DNA of 45,644 bases from Pseudomonas sp. GM48 (lineage in GTDB: Bacteria > Pseudomonadota > Gammaproteobacteria > Pseudomonadales > Pseudomonadaceae): NCBI RefSeq assembly GCF_000282335.1, contig NZ_AKJM01000008.1, positions 1 to 45,644 on the forward strand, read 5' to 3'. Below the pieces are notes generated by a model that saw only the letters and a list, made by a program, of their open reading frames with translations, ran no database searches and was not told the origin of the DNA. Position 1 is the first letter of the stretch, and each line of letters begins with the position of its first letter. A program made the position numbers and the translations under genes. Of this stretch, positions 29,122-39,230 are shown in pieces.

Positions 29122-29571
29122 TCAATGATCCCGAAACGCCTTATGACACGCACTGCAAGCATCTTCGACTTTCTGCACCGCCGGCCCCAGGTTGCTGGCC
29201 TTGTAGGGTTGAACCTGACTGGCGATCACCAATTCACCGGTGGCGCTCTCAAGGTCACGGGCCATTGTCTGAAAGCGTGCCTGTTGCTCCCAGACATCGC
29301 TCTTGGCGCTGGTGTGATCGTCCTCGCGCACTTGCGGGAAATGTTGCCACGGCTCACGGGACAGCACATCGAGTTTCACCGCGCCCTCGGCGAACTTCGG
29401 GCCATCGAACGCAATGCGCCCACGCAACATGCCACCCAGGTCTTCGCCGGTCTTGAGCATCTGCTTGAAAATGGCCTTGCGCTGACCGAGCGGCGAGTTG
29501 GGGTCGATGCCGCCACAAGCGGACAACGTCAGACAGGCCAGCAATACAACAGAAAGTCTTTTAAGAGTCAT
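29122..29571 (-). CDS. Cytochrome c'-type (class II) lipoprotein
   Basis: Predicted heme protein of 149 aa. Signal MTLKRLSVVLLACLTLSAC gives a lipobox with Cys19. The heme-binding CxxCH is at the C-terminus (ACSACHKAFRDH), the hallmark of cytochrome c' / c556 four-helix bundles. RQKAIFKQMLKTGEDLGGML-like helix 1 (here RKAIFKQMLKTGEDLGGML) follows the anchor. It is likely periplasmic and membrane-attached. The redox partner is unknown. It is divergent from mltA and shares a short promoter region with it. Confidence 0.85.
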   Translation of the reverse strand: MTLKRLSVVLLACLTLSACGGIDPNSPLGQRKAIFKQMLKTGEDLGGMLRGRIAFDGPKFAEGAVKLDVLSREPWQHFPQVREDDHTSAKSDVWEQQARFQTMARDLESATGELVIASQVQPYKASNLGPAVQKVEDACSACHKAFRDH

Positions 29572-29648
29572 GGTGGCTTCAGGTCACGGAAACGGCGGCC
29601 AGTATCCTCGTGTCATCGGCAAAGACCAATAGCCCTATTATCAACAAG

Positions 29649-29681
29649 GGTTGCTTGAGCGCATGGAGCGCTCAGGCAACC
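29649..29681 (+). other. Stem-loop at the 5' end of the mltA mRNA
   Basis: Arms GGTTGCTTGAGCGC (29649-29662) and GCGCTCAGGCAACC (29668-29681) pair at all 14 positions (13 Watson-Crick, one G-U) with loop ATGGA. No T tract follows, so it is not a terminator. A possible -10 TATTAT (29636-29641) would start transcription at about the first base of the stem. The mltA ribosome site AAAGGA begins 3 bases later. Confidence 0.65.
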
Positions 29682-29698
29682 GGCAAAGGAATCACTCC

Positions 29699-30883
29699 AT
29701 GAACAGCCGTTTCAAGGCATGGCGCCACAGCCTGGCCTGGACCCTGCCGATGGTGGCCCTGCTCGCGGGCTGCACCGGTGGCGACAAGCAACAACCGAAA
29801 ACCCACGCCCTGGCTACCTACTCCAGTGCCACGTGGGAAGCGCTGCCGGCGGTATCCGACAGCGACCTCGTCGCCGGTTTCGGTTCATGGCGCAGCGCCT
29901 GCACCCGACTCAAGGCCGACCCGGTCTGGGGTGGCACCTGCGCAGCCGCCGCCACGGTGCCGCAAACCGCCGGCGACATCCGTGGTTTTCTCAAGCAGAA
30001 CCTCAATGTCTATGGCCTGCGCGCCGCCAACGACAACCCCAACGGCTTGATCACCGGCTACTACGAGCCGGTCTATCCCGGGAGCCTGAACCAGACTAGC
30101 GCTGCCAATGTCCCGGTGTATGGCGTCCCCGAGGACATGATCATCGTCGCCCTCGACAGCATTTACCCGGAACTCAAGGGCAAGCGCCTGCGCGGCCGGC
30201 TCGAAGGTCGCGTGCTCAAGCCCTACGACGATGCGGCAACCATCGAAAACAAAGGGGTCAAGGCGCCGGTCGTGGCCTGGCTGACCGATCCGATGAACCT
30301 GCAGTTCCTGCAGATCCAGGGCTCGGGTCGCATCCAGCTCGACAATGGTCGCCAATTGCGCATTGCCTATGCCGATCAGAATGGCCATCCGTATCGACCG
30401 ATCGGCCGTTGGCTGGTTGAGCAAGGTGAGTTGAAAAAGGAAGATGTGACCATGGGTGCCATCAGCACCTGGGCCAAGGCCAATCCGTCGCGGATTCCCG
30501 AACTGCTCGGCAGCAACCCCAGCTATGTATTCTTCACCCGCAACCCGGACAGCAACGAAGGTCCGCGCGGCTCGTTGAACGTACCGCTGACCGCCGGTTA
30601 CAGCGCGGCGGTGGATCGCAAGGTGATTCCGCTGGGCAGCCTGTTGTGGCTGTCCACCACCAAACCGGACGGCACAGCCCTGGTTCGCCCAGTGGCCGCG
30701 CAAGACACCGGCGGCGCAATTGCCGGCGAGGTTCGGGCGGATCTGTTCTGGGGCACCGGCGATGCGGCCGGGCAATTGGCCGGGGACATGAAACAGCAGG
30801 GGCAGATCTGGATGCTCTGGCCCAAAGGTGCTGCGTTGCCGCAAGTGCCGCAGGTGGCGGATGCGGTCAAAGCCAATCCTTGA
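29699..30883 (+). CDS. mltA: Membrane-bound lytic transglycosylase MltA
   Basis: Outer-membrane lipoprotein that cleaves peptidoglycan glycan strands to form 1,6-anhydromuropeptides (family GH102). The protein has 394 aa. The lipobox is MVALLAGC with Cys25. Family motifs seen: GLITGYYEPVYPGS, FLQIQGSGRIQL, GHPYRPIGRWL, NPSYVFF and PLGSLLWL. The catalytic-site region AQDTGGAIAGEVRADLFWGTG is complete with its Asp residues. ATG 29699 with AAAGGA is chosen; the in-frame ATG at 29663 lies in the loop of the upstream stem. A REP doublet follows. Confidence 0.95.
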   Translation: MNSRFKAWRHSLAWTLPMVALLAGCTGGDKQQPKTHALATYSSATWEALPAVSDSDLVAGFGSWRSACTRLKADPVWGGTCAAAATVPQTAGDIRGFLKQNLNVYGLRAANDNPNGLITGYYEPVYPGSLNQTSAANVPVYGVPEDMIIVALDSIYPELKGKRLRGRLEGRVLKPYDDAATIENKGVKAPVVAWLTDPMNLQFLQIQGSGRIQLDNGRQLRIAYADQNGHPYRPIGRWLVEQGELKKEDVTMGAISTWAKANPSRIPELLGSNPSYVFFTRNPDSNEGPRGSLNVPLTAGYSAAVDRKVIPLGSLLWLSTTKPDGTALVRPVAAQDTGGAIAGEVRADLFWGTGDAAGQLAGDMKQQGQIWMLWPKGAALPQVPQVADAVKANP

Positions 30884-30908
30884 GTCCCGCATCGCCTGAC
30901 TGACCGCT

Positions 30909-31001
30909 TTCGCGAGCAAGCCCGCTCCCACATTTGATTTTCAGTGGACACAAAATCTGTGTTCGACGGTGATCCAGTGTGGGAGCGGGCTTGCTCGCGA
31001 A
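30909..31001. repeat. REP doublet, common family
   Basis: Arms at 30909-30932 and 30978-31001 are reverse complements. It lies between the convergent mltA and MAPEG genes. Confidence 0.85.
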
Positions 31002-31028
31002 GAGGCCCGAAAAAACCCTGAAGATCTT

Positions 31029-31412
31029 TCAGACCGACACAACAAAGAAACTCACGATCAACCCTATCCCCACGAACCACACCAGCGACCGCAGTGTCGC
31101 CCAATCCGCCAGGTAACAAATGATGTAGAGCAGGCGGCTGGTAATAAACAGCACGGCCAGCACATTGATCGTCACCAGTTCGGCATTGCCGGCCAGGTGC
31201 GCCACGATCACCGCCGCGGCAAACGCCGGAATCACTTCAAAACTGTTCAACTGCGCCGCGTGCGCCCGCCTGCCAAAGCCTTCCAGAGAGTCGAGAAAAT
31301 CCCGAGGGTCATGATTGTCTTTCAGCCTGAACCCGCCACTGATCTTGGCGATCCACGTACACACATACGGCAGGAGAATCGCGATCAAAATGCACCACAG
31401 AGCCACCGTCAT
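31029..31412 (-). CDS. MAPEG family membrane protein
   Basis: Small inner-membrane protein of the MAPEG family (membrane-associated proteins in eicosanoid and glutathione metabolism), 127 aa. Four hydrophobic segments are visible, at about 4-20, 60-78, 80-100 and 108-126. The family stretch (RRAHAAQLNSFEVIPAFAAAV) includes the expected Asn-Glu of the glutathione site region. The bacterial role is unknown. The gene lies downstream of the EamA gene on the same strand after 50 bases. Confidence 0.85.
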   Translation of the reverse strand: MTVALWCILIAILLPYVCTWIAKISGGFRLKDNHDPRDFLDSLEGFGRRAHAAQLNSFEVIPAFAAAVIVAHLAGNAELVTINVLAVLFITSRLLYIICYLADWATLRSLVWFVGIGLIVSFFVVSV

Positions 31413-31462
31413 TACGCCGTCCTTTTTTCAAGTTCATAGAAAATCGAATTTCATCGGAGCGA

Positions 31463-32296
31463 TCAAAACTTCATCACCAATATGCCGATCAGTACCAGCC
31501 CGCAGGCCAGGAGCCGAGGCCGACCGAAGGGCTCTTTCAGGTAACGCATGCCAAACAGCACCACCAGAATCACACTGATCTCGCGCAATGCCGCCGCTTC
31601 GGCAATCGAACCCAGTTGCATCGCCCACAGCACCAGAGCGTAGCTGAATAACACGCAAAACCCGACCGCCAGGCCAAGCCGCCACTGCTCGCGCCAGAAC
31701 AACATGAACGCGGGGCGCTTGCGCACCAACGCCAACAGCGGAAACGGCCAGGCGCTAAGCAAAGTGACCCAGACCAGGTAATCCAGTGGATGAGACCAGC
31801 GCCGCAATGCCTGCCCGTCGATGTAGGTGTAGCAACCGATGCACAGGCCGATCAACGCCACCACCGGCAACATCGACCACGGCAGGCGCGCACCGCCACC
31901 GCCCTGCCAGAGCAGGCACAACATGCCGAACGGGATCAGCAGGATGCCGAAAATCTGTTGAGGGGTCAGCACTTCCCCGGCAAAGATCAGCGTCAGCGCC
32001 AGCACCACCAACGGTGACAGGCCGCGCATCAATGGATAGACCAACCCGAGGTCGCCAACCCGATAGGCCTGGATCAGCAAATAGCGATAGAGCAACTCGA
32101 ACGCCGCCGACGCCAGGATCCACGGCCAGATCTCCAGCGGCGGCACGCTCAGGAACGGCAACATCAGCGCGACAAAGAGCAGCGCCACACTGTCCATGCA
32201 GGCCACCACCAACAGCCGCTCCGCACTGAACTTGATCAGGGTATTCCACGCCGCATGCAACAGCGCCGCCACCAACACCAACGCCGTCGCAAGCAC
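31463..32296 (-). CDS. EamA/DMT family permease
   Basis: Ten-helix inner-membrane permease of the drug/metabolite transporter superfamily, 277 aa. The two EamA repeats are seen: ALLHAAWNTLIKFSAER with VGDLGLVYPLMRGLSPLVV at the end of the first, and GSIAEAAALREISVILVVLF with KEPFGRPRLLACGLVLIGI in the second. Substrate unknown; relatives export metabolites or amino acids. Start is GTG 32296, with AGGAG 6 bases upstream. It is likely co-transcribed with the MAPEG gene. Confidence 0.85.
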   Translation of the reverse strand: MLATALVLVAALLHAAWNTLIKFSAERLLVVACMDSVALLFVALMLPFLSVPPLEIWPWILASAAFELLYRYLLIQAYRVGDLGLVYPLMRGLSPLVVLALTLIFAGEVLTPQQIFGILLIPFGMLCLLWQGGGGARLPWSMLPVVALIGLCIGCYTYIDGQALRRWSHPLDYLVWVTLLSAWPFPLLALVRKRPAFMLFWREQWRLGLAVGFCVLFSYALVLWAMQLGSIAEAAALREISVILVVLFGMRYLKEPFGRPRLLACGLVLIGILVMKF

Positions 32297-32325
32297 GGCC
32301 TACTCCTTTTGTTGTCTCCACGATC

Positions 32326-32429
32326 CCTGTAGGAGCGAGCTTGCTCGCGATGGACGTTAACGATAACGCGTGCTGCCTGGATAAACGCGTTGCCTTGACG
32401 TCTTTCGCGAGCAAGCTCGCTCCTACAGG
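32326..32429. repeat. REP doublet, CCTGTAGGAGCGAGCTTGCT type
   Basis: Arms at 32326-32350 and 32405-32429 (25 bases each) are exact reverse complements. It is close to the type at 8023 with one base changed. It lies in the 317-base divergent region between the EamA and MFS genes, where the remaining 180 bases hold a possible -10 TATACT (32471-32476) and no gene. Confidence 0.85.
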
Positions 32430-32613
32430 GGCCAGGTATAGAATTGATTCGCCATATGTCAGTGGCTGTTTATACTGCAAGCGACCACGCCGCACTCAGT
32501 TGCGCACAGACCAATTCCAATAAAAATTCTGCCCGGCCCACTCTCGTCGAGAACGGTCGTCGGCCTGCGTATGCCTGATCACAGCGTCAAGACTACCGAC
32601 AGAGACCTTGCGC

Positions 32614-33783
32614 ATGCCACTCGCCTTGCTTGCCCTCGCTGTTGCCGCCTTCGGCATCGGCACCACCGAATTCGTCATCATGGGTCTGTTGCCCGACGTC
32701 GCCCGTGACCTCGGCGTGAGCATTCCCGATGCCGGATTGCTGATCACCGGCTATGCCCTGGGCGTAGTGTTCGGCGCGCCGATCCTCGCCGTCGGCACCG
32801 CCAACATGCCGCGTAAAGCCACCCTGCTGGGCATGACACTGATGTTCATCCTCGGCAACATGCTCTGCGCACTGGCGCCGAATTACGCCACGCTGATGGC
32901 CGCGCGAGTGATCACGGCACTGTGCCACGGCGCATTTTTCGGCATCGGTTCGGTGGTGGCTGCCGGGCTGGTCGCCCCCAACAAACGGGCCCAGGCAATT
33001 GCCATGATGTTCACCGGCCTGACCCTGGCCAATGTACTCGGCGTGCCATTGGGCACCGCACTCGGGCAATTCGCGGGCTGGCGCTCGACGTTCTGGGCGG
33101 TATCGGTGATCGGTGTTTTGGCCGCGATTGCGCAATGGATCTGGCTGCCGAAACACATCGCGATGGATAAGGCCAACCTGGCCAGCGAGTTCAAGGTGCT
33201 GGGCAAGGCCAGCGTATTGCTGGCCCTGGGCATGAGTGTGCTGGCCTCGACCAGCCTGTTCAGTGTGTTCACCTACATTGCGCCGATCCTGCAGGACATC
33301 ACCGGCGTCAGCCCTCACGGCGTCACCCTCATGTTGCTGTTGTTCGGTGTTGGTTTGACCGCCGGCAGCATGCTCGGTGGTCGTCTGGCGGACAGTCGGC
33401 TGCTGCCTTCGCTGGTGAGCATGGCATTGGCGGTGCTGGTGGTGCTGGCGGCGTTCACGCAAACCAGTCACTCGGTGATCCCGGCTGCGATCACGCTCGT
33501 GCTGTGGGGGACGTTCGCCTTTGCACTGTGCCCGATCCTGCAGTTGCTGATCATCGATCAGGCTCATGAAGCACCGAACCTGGGTTCGACCTTGAACCAG
33601 AGCGCCTTCAACCTCGGCAACGCCGCCGGCGCATGGATTGGCGGCCTGGTGGTGGCCAGTGGCGCGGACCTGGCGGATTTACCCTGGACTGGCGCATTGG
33701 TCAGCGGGCTGACCGTGATGACCGCGTTGTTCTTCATCTATCGCCAGCGTCGTGGTGCGGCTGCACTTGGTGTGGCGGGCTGA
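32614..33783 (+). CDS. MFS exporter, DHA1 family (AraJ/YdhP-like)
   Basis: Twelve-helix inner-membrane antiporter, 389 aa, of the DHA1 family that contains AraJ and YdhP, which export sugars, chloramphenicol or other small molecules. Seen: FGIGTTEFVIMGLLPDVA in helix 1, the antiporter motif after helix 5 (GLTLANVLGVPLGTALGQ), GSMLGGRLADSR, and LNQSAFNLGNAAGAWIGG near the end. ATG 32614 is 8 bases after AGAGA; a TTG at 32608 would lie too close to it. It converges on the FNT gene with only 3 bases between the stop codons and no visible terminator. Confidence 0.9.
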   Translation: MPLALLALAVAAFGIGTTEFVIMGLLPDVARDLGVSIPDAGLLITGYALGVVFGAPILAVGTANMPRKATLLGMTLMFILGNMLCALAPNYATLMAARVITALCHGAFFGIGSVVAAGLVAPNKRAQAIAMMFTGLTLANVLGVPLGTALGQFAGWRSTFWAVSVIGVLAAIAQWIWLPKHIAMDKANLASEFKVLGKASVLLALGMSVLASTSLFSVFTYIAPILQDITGVSPHGVTLMLLLFGVGLTAGSMLGGRLADSRLLPSLVSMALAVLVVLAAFTQTSHSVIPAAITLVLWGTFAFALCPILQLLIIDQAHEAPNLGSTLNQSAFNLGNAAGAWIGGLVVASGADLADLPWTGALVSGLTVMTALFFIYRQRRGAAALGVAG

Positions 33784-33786
33784 GCA

Positions 33787-34683
33787 TCACCTTGATTGTT
33801 TTTTGATCAACTGCGGATCGGGCGCGTCGCCCTGATCCGCCGATTTCTTCGGTGGCCCGCTTTCGCTGCGAATCTGTGCATGGCTGATCAGCGCGAAAAT
33901 AAAACTGCCACCGATGATGTTCCCCGCCAGCGTCGGCCCGGCGAACACCAGCCAGAAATCCCTCCACGGCAACTCACCCGCGAACACCAGATACGACACC
34001 TCGGCCGAACCGACCACGATGTGAGTGAAATCCCCCAGCGCCATGAGGTAGGTGATGAGGATGATGATCCACATCTTGGCGCTCTCCATGGACGGAATCA
34101 TCCAGACCATGGTGGCTATCATCCATCCGGAGACGATGCCCTTGGCGAACATCTGACTGGCATGGTTTTCCATGACCTTGCGGCCGATATCGAGGAAAGC
34201 GACATCGGTCTTGCTGTCGAAGATCGGCAGTTCCAGCATCACGTACGCCACCAGCAAAGTGCCACAAAGGTTGCCGATCAACACCACCGTCCACAGCCGC
34301 AGCAGCCGGCCGAAATTGGCCAGCGTCGGCTTGGTCATCACCGGCAGGACAGCGGTCAGGGTGTTTTCGGTAAACAGTTGCTGACGGGCCAGGATCACCG
34401 CGAGAAAACCGGCGCAATAACCGAAACTCGCGATCACCTTGAATCCTTCACCGTCCGGCAGACGCGAATTGAGCAATCCCATGGCCATCAGCGACAAGCC
34501 CATGGTCAACCCCGCCGCCAGCGCCGACCACCACAATGCGGCAATGCTGCGCTCCAATTCCTGATCGCCCTGGGTGCGGATGATTTCATGCAACACCGCG
34601 GCACGGGGCGGCTGGCTCTTTTCGACTTCGTGCTCTTCTTGCGCCGAAAGGTTCGGGGTCTTGCCGTCTTGTGCCGAGTTCAT
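33787..34683 (-). CDS. Formate/nitrite transporter family protein (YfdC-like)
   Basis: Inner-membrane channel of the formate/nitrite transporter (FNT) family, 298 aa. Six hydrophobic segments are seen, beginning near IAALWWSALAAGLTMGLSL. A charged N-terminal region of about 45 residues and a polar C-terminal tail mark the YfdC subgroup rather than FocA or NirC. FAGPTLAGNIIGGSFIFALI is the last-helix signature. The transported ion is unknown; relatives carry formate, nitrite or other small anions. The start ATG 34683 lacks a clear ribosome site. Confidence 0.88.
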   Translation of the reverse strand: MNSAQDGKTPNLSAQEEHEVEKSQPPRAAVLHEIIRTQGDQELERSIAALWWSALAAGLTMGLSLMAMGLLNSRLPDGEGFKVIASFGYCAGFLAVILARQQLFTENTLTAVLPVMTKPTLANFGRLLRLWTVVLIGNLCGTLLVAYVMLELPIFDSKTDVAFLDIGRKVMENHASQMFAKGIVSGWMIATMVWMIPSMESAKMWIIILITYLMALGDFTHIVVGSAEVSYLVFAGELPWRDFWLVFAGPTLAGNIIGGSFIFALISHAQIRSESGPPKKSADQGDAPDPQLIKKQSR

Positions 34684-34778
34684 GATGTGCGCAACCGGTG
34701 GCGGGCTATTTAGCTACGACACGCGGGGTTCACGGCTGTTCAGTGCCCAGACAAATCTTCGGCGAATACAGAACCGCT

Positions 34779-34843
34779 TTCGCGAGCAAGCCCGCTCCCA
34801 CATTTGAAACGCATTCCAATGTGGGAGCGGGCTTGCTCGCGAA
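34779..34843. repeat. REP doublet, common family, close spacing
   Basis: Arms at 34779-34802 and 34820-34843 are reverse complements. It lies between the thioesterase gene and the FNT gene, both on the minus strand. Confidence 0.85.
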
Positions 34844-34859
34844 GAAAACGACGCCGATC

Positions 34860-35264
34860 TTACTGAACGGCATCATCGTCCTTGAACTGGTCCTTGACGT
34901 ACTTGATCTCGGTCCGCCCGTGGGGCGCCGGCAAGCCGTCTTCACCGAGGTTCACGAAGACCATTTTCTCGACCGTGAGGATGCTCTTGCGGGTGATCTT
35001 GTTGCGCACTTCGCAGGTCAGGGTGATCGAGGTGCGGCCGAACTCGGTCGCCGTGATGCCAAGTTCGATGATGTCGCCCTGGCGCGAGGCGCTGACGAAG
35101 TTGATTTCGGAAATGTACTTGGTGACCACACGCTGGTTGCCCAACTGGACGATGGCGTAGATCGCCGCCTCTTCGTCGATCCAGCGCAACAGGCTGCCGC
35201 CGAACAAAGTGCCGTTGGGATTGAGGTCTTCGGGTTTTACCCATTTGCGGGTGTGGAAATTCAT
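34860..35264 (-). CDS. Acyl-CoA thioesterase, YciA-like hotdog fold
   Basis: Predicted acyl-CoA thioesterase of 134 aa, with a single hotdog domain. NPNGTLFGGSLLRWIDEEAA holds the family's catalytic Asp in the helix after the G-rich turn, followed by SRQGDIIELGITATEFGRTSITLTCEV. The substrate range is not predictable. I chose ATG 35264 because AGGAG lies 5 bases upstream; the GTG at 35270 overlaps that site. It is divergent from ahcY. The gap to the ahcY coding start is 321 bases and holds the ahcY promoter and riboswitch. Confidence 0.88.
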   Translation of the reverse strand: MNFHTRKWVKPEDLNPNGTLFGGSLLRWIDEEAAIYAIVQLGNQRVVTKYISEINFVSASRQGDIIELGITATEFGRTSITLTCEVRNKITRKSILTVEKMVFVNLGEDGLPAPHGRTEIKYVKDQFKDDDAVQ

Positions 35265-35384
35265 ATTCACTCCTGACCATCTTGCCGATTGATGCCCGGC
35301 ATCATGGCAGAGCCCGGACTAGAGCTCTATCAAGCTTTGACTATGGTCTCGATTACCGTTCGGACATTGACTGACAGAAACGCT

Positions 35385-36995
<1,611 letters not shown>

Positions 36996-37018
36996 TCGGT
37001 TCTGCTGCCTGCTCTCCC

Positions 37019-37108
37019 TGTGGGAGCGGGCTTGCTCGCGAAAGCGGTTTATCATTCAACATTAATGTCGACTGACCCAGCGCTTTCGCGGGCAAGCCCG
37101 CTCCCACA
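37019..37108. repeat. REP doublet, common family
   Basis: Arms at 37019-37042 and 37085-37108 pair with one G-U change (GCGAAA against TTCGCGG). The pair lies between ahcY and metF. Confidence 0.85.
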
Positions 37109-37155
37109 TGGGATGTGCAAGCCTCACAGGCTTACGCGTTTTCAAGGGTATTCCC

Positions 37156-38001
37156 ATGTCCCAAGATCGTCGCTACAGCTTCGAGTTCTTCCCTACGAAG
37201 ACCGATGCTGGGCAAGAAAAGCTGCTCGCCACTGCTCGCCAGCTGGCCAGCTACAACCCCGACTTCTTCTCCTGCACCTACGGCGCCGGCGGCTCGACCC
37301 GTGATCGCACGCTGAACACCGTGTTGCAGCTCGAAAGCGAAGTCAAAATCCCTGCCGCCCCTCACCTGTCCTGTGTGGGTGATAGCAAAGCTGACCTGCG
37401 CGGCCTGCTGGCCCAGTACAAGGCCGCCGGCATCAAGCGTATCGTTGCCCTGCGCGGTGACCTGCCTTCGGGCATGGGCATGGCCAGTGGTGAAATGCGC
37501 CACGCCAATGACCTGGTTGAATTCATTCGTGAAGAAACCGGCGATCATTTCCACATCGAAGTTGCCGCCTACCCGGAAATGCATCCGCAAGCACGCAACT
37601 TCGAAGACGATGTCGCCAATTTCGTACGTAAAGCCAACGCTGGCGCCGACAGCGCGATCACCCAGTACTTCTTCAACGCCGACTGCTACTTCTACTTCGT
37701 GGAGCGCGTGCGGGCATTGGGTGTGAACATCCCGATCGTGCCGGGCATCATGCCGATCACCAACTACAGCAAACTGGCGCGCTTCTCCGATGCCTGCGGT
37801 GCGGAAATCCCGCGCTGGATCCGCAAGCAACTGGAAGCCTACGGCGACGACACCCAGAGCATTCAGCGCTTTGGCGAACAGGTCATCACCGAGATGTGCG
37901 AACAACTGCTGCAGGGTGGCGCTCCAGGGCTGCACTTCTACACGCTGAACCAGGCTGAAGCGAGCCTGGCGGTGTGGAAAAACCTGAAGCTGCCGCGTTA
38001 A
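37156..38001 (+). CDS. metF: Methylenetetrahydrofolate reductase
   Basis: FAD enzyme reducing 5,10-methylene-THF to 5-methyl-THF, the methyl donor for methionine synthesis from the homocysteine that AhcY releases. The protein has 281 aa, the typical bacterial length. Seen: YSFEFFPTKTDAGQEKL at the N-terminus, FSCTYGAGGSTRDRT, HLSCVGDSKADL, RIVALRGDLP, and GADSAITQYFFNADCYFYFVER and IPIVPGIMPITNYSKLARFSDACGAEIPRW at the active site. ATG 37156 (MSQDRRYSFEFFP) is chosen with AAGGG upstream; in-frame codons before it lie in repeat sequence. Whether the ahcY riboswitch also governs metF depends on read-through of the REP pair. Confidence 0.96.
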   Translation: MSQDRRYSFEFFPTKTDAGQEKLLATARQLASYNPDFFSCTYGAGGSTRDRTLNTVLQLESEVKIPAAPHLSCVGDSKADLRGLLAQYKAAGIKRIVALRGDLPSGMGMASGEMRHANDLVEFIREETGDHFHIEVAAYPEMHPQARNFEDDVANFVRKANAGADSAITQYFFNADCYFYFVERVRALGVNIPIVPGIMPITNYSKLARFSDACGAEIPRWIRKQLEAYGDDTQSIQRFGEQVITEMCEQLLQGGAPGLHFYTLNQAEASLAVWKNLKLPR

Positions 38002-38020
38002 AAGTCGTTAAAGCAAGAAC

Positions 38021-38097
38021 AAAAGATCGCAGCCTGCGGCAGCTCCTACAGAGAAATGTGTATTCCCTGTAGGAGCTGCCGCGGGCTGCGATCTTTT
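38021..38097. repeat. Inverted pair, AAAAGATCGCAGCCTGCGGC type
   Basis: A 31-base arm (38021-38051) and its reverse complement (38067-38097) differ by one G-U-tolerant position and flank a 15-base loop. The stem could serve as a hairpin after metF. A single copy of the left arm lies at 13793. Confidence 0.85.
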
Positions 38098-38192
38098 GCT
38101 TTCGTGCACTGTTAATGTGCGGCAACCCACGGAGTTAGAGCATCTGCGGTCAGTTTCTGGCTCTTTCCGGTTTCTCGTCGTAATCTCAAGCC

Positions 38193-39008
38193 ATGCCTTT
38201 GATCACGCAATTAATCGCCGTGCTTGTCTTCACTTGCCTGAGCTTCGCCGCCCGGGGCGAGAGGCTGCGTATTGTCACGGAGCCGTGGGCACCTTACGTA
38301 TACGAAGACAACGGCAAATCACTGGGCCTGGACTACGAAACCACCGCGATTGTCTTCAAACGCCTGGGCATCGAAGTGGAATGGCAGTTCCTGCCCTGGA
38401 AACGCTGCCTGTCGATGCTTGAATCGGGTCAGGCCGATGGCGCGCTGGACATCTTTCACAGCGACGAGCGTGATGCGACCCTGCTCTACCCCAGCGAACC
38501 CCTGTCTGAAGTCCAGTTCGTAATGTTCTACGCCAATGCCCGGCCCCATCCCTTTCGCACCCTCGATGAATTGCGCGGCCTGACCGTCGGCACCTCTCCG
38601 GGTTATCTGTACAGCAAGGATTTCAGCGATTCGACGCTGTTCACCCGCGAGCCCGCCCCCACCCATGAAGCCAACTTCGGCAAACTGGTACGCGGGCGGA
38701 TTGACCTGCTGATTACCGACCGCCGGGTCGGCCAGCATTTGCTCGACGAACTGGGCATCCGCGACAAGATCACTGAAAACCCCACGATCATCAGCCAGCA
38801 AAGCCAGTTTCTCGCGGTACGGCGCAATGCAGGCATGGATTTGCTGGTGCAGCGTTTCGGCGCCGAACTCAAGCGTTTCAAGCGCGAGCCCGCCTACGCT
38901 GAACTGAGCGCCCGCTACGGCGCGGAACCGGCCGCCAGCATGAAGGCTGAAAAGACTGCGGCGACCTCGGAAAAAACCGTTGAGCAGCATGAAAGCAGCG
39001 CACAGTGA
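38193..39008 (+). CDS. Periplasmic solute-binding protein, SBP_bac_3 family
   Basis: Probable amino-acid-type periplasmic binding protein, 271 aa. A signal peptide (MPLITQLIAVLVFTCLSFAARG) precedes ERLRIVTEPWAPYVYEDNG, the first strand of the fold. FLPWKRCLSMLESGQADGALDIFHSDERD and RGLTVGTSPGYLYS are typical of the orphan subfamily. A polar, Lys/Glu/Ala-rich tail of about 25 residues (from MKAEKTAATSEK) extends past the domain, which is unusual for the family. No transporter genes are adjacent. It shares the orphan type with the protein encoded at 11939-12676. The rhlE promoter begins within 10 bases of its stop. Confidence 0.85.
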   Translation: MPLITQLIAVLVFTCLSFAARGERLRIVTEPWAPYVYEDNGKSLGLDYETTAIVFKRLGIEVEWQFLPWKRCLSMLESGQADGALDIFHSDERDATLLYPSEPLSEVQFVMFYANARPHPFRTLDELRGLTVGTSPGYLYSKDFSDSTLFTREPAPTHEANFGKLVRGRIDLLITDRRVGQHLLDELGIRDKITENPTIISQQSQFLAVRRNAGMDLLVQRFGAELKRFKREPAYAELSARYGAEPAASMKAEKTAATSEKTVEQHESSAQ

Positions 39009-39014
39009 TTGCTC

Positions 39015-39023
39015 TGTTATACT
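39015..39023 (+). promoter_or_regulatory. Extended -10 promoter for rhlE
   Basis: TGT-TATACT (TGnTATACT) at 39015-39023, with no good -35. Transcription should begin near 39030, about 200 bases before the rhlE start. Confidence 0.5.
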
Positions 39024-39029
39024 CCGGCC

Positions 39030-39230
39030 TTCCCGCCAGGCTCACGCCCGGACGCTCGGAATCGTTTAAGGCATCTCGACCCCGCTACTGCGCAGCTTTC
39101 AGCCCGCGCGAGCGCTTGCAGACGAGCCTTCGAGACCCAGCAGGACCGGACGGGATAGCGTCTCCTTAAACGCCATTCGCGCCAGGCAAGACTCCCATTG
39201 GGCCAAGCCCTAACTAAAACAGGATTTCTC
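39030..39230 (+). other. Long structured 5' leader of rhlE
   Basis: The leader holds nested complementary segments: CGTTTAAGG (39063-39071) with CCTTAAACG (39164-39172), and inside it TCTCGA (39074-39079) with TCGAGA (39130-39135). GC-rich segments near 39100 could fold between. It contains no open frame with a ribosome site. I do not recognise a known RNA family here. Confidence 0.5.

Noticed and set aside
32471..32476. TATACT as promoter of the DHA1 exporter gene
   Set aside because: The -10 is good, but the only reasonable -35 (TTGATT, 32444-32449) is 21 bases away, too far to support the call.
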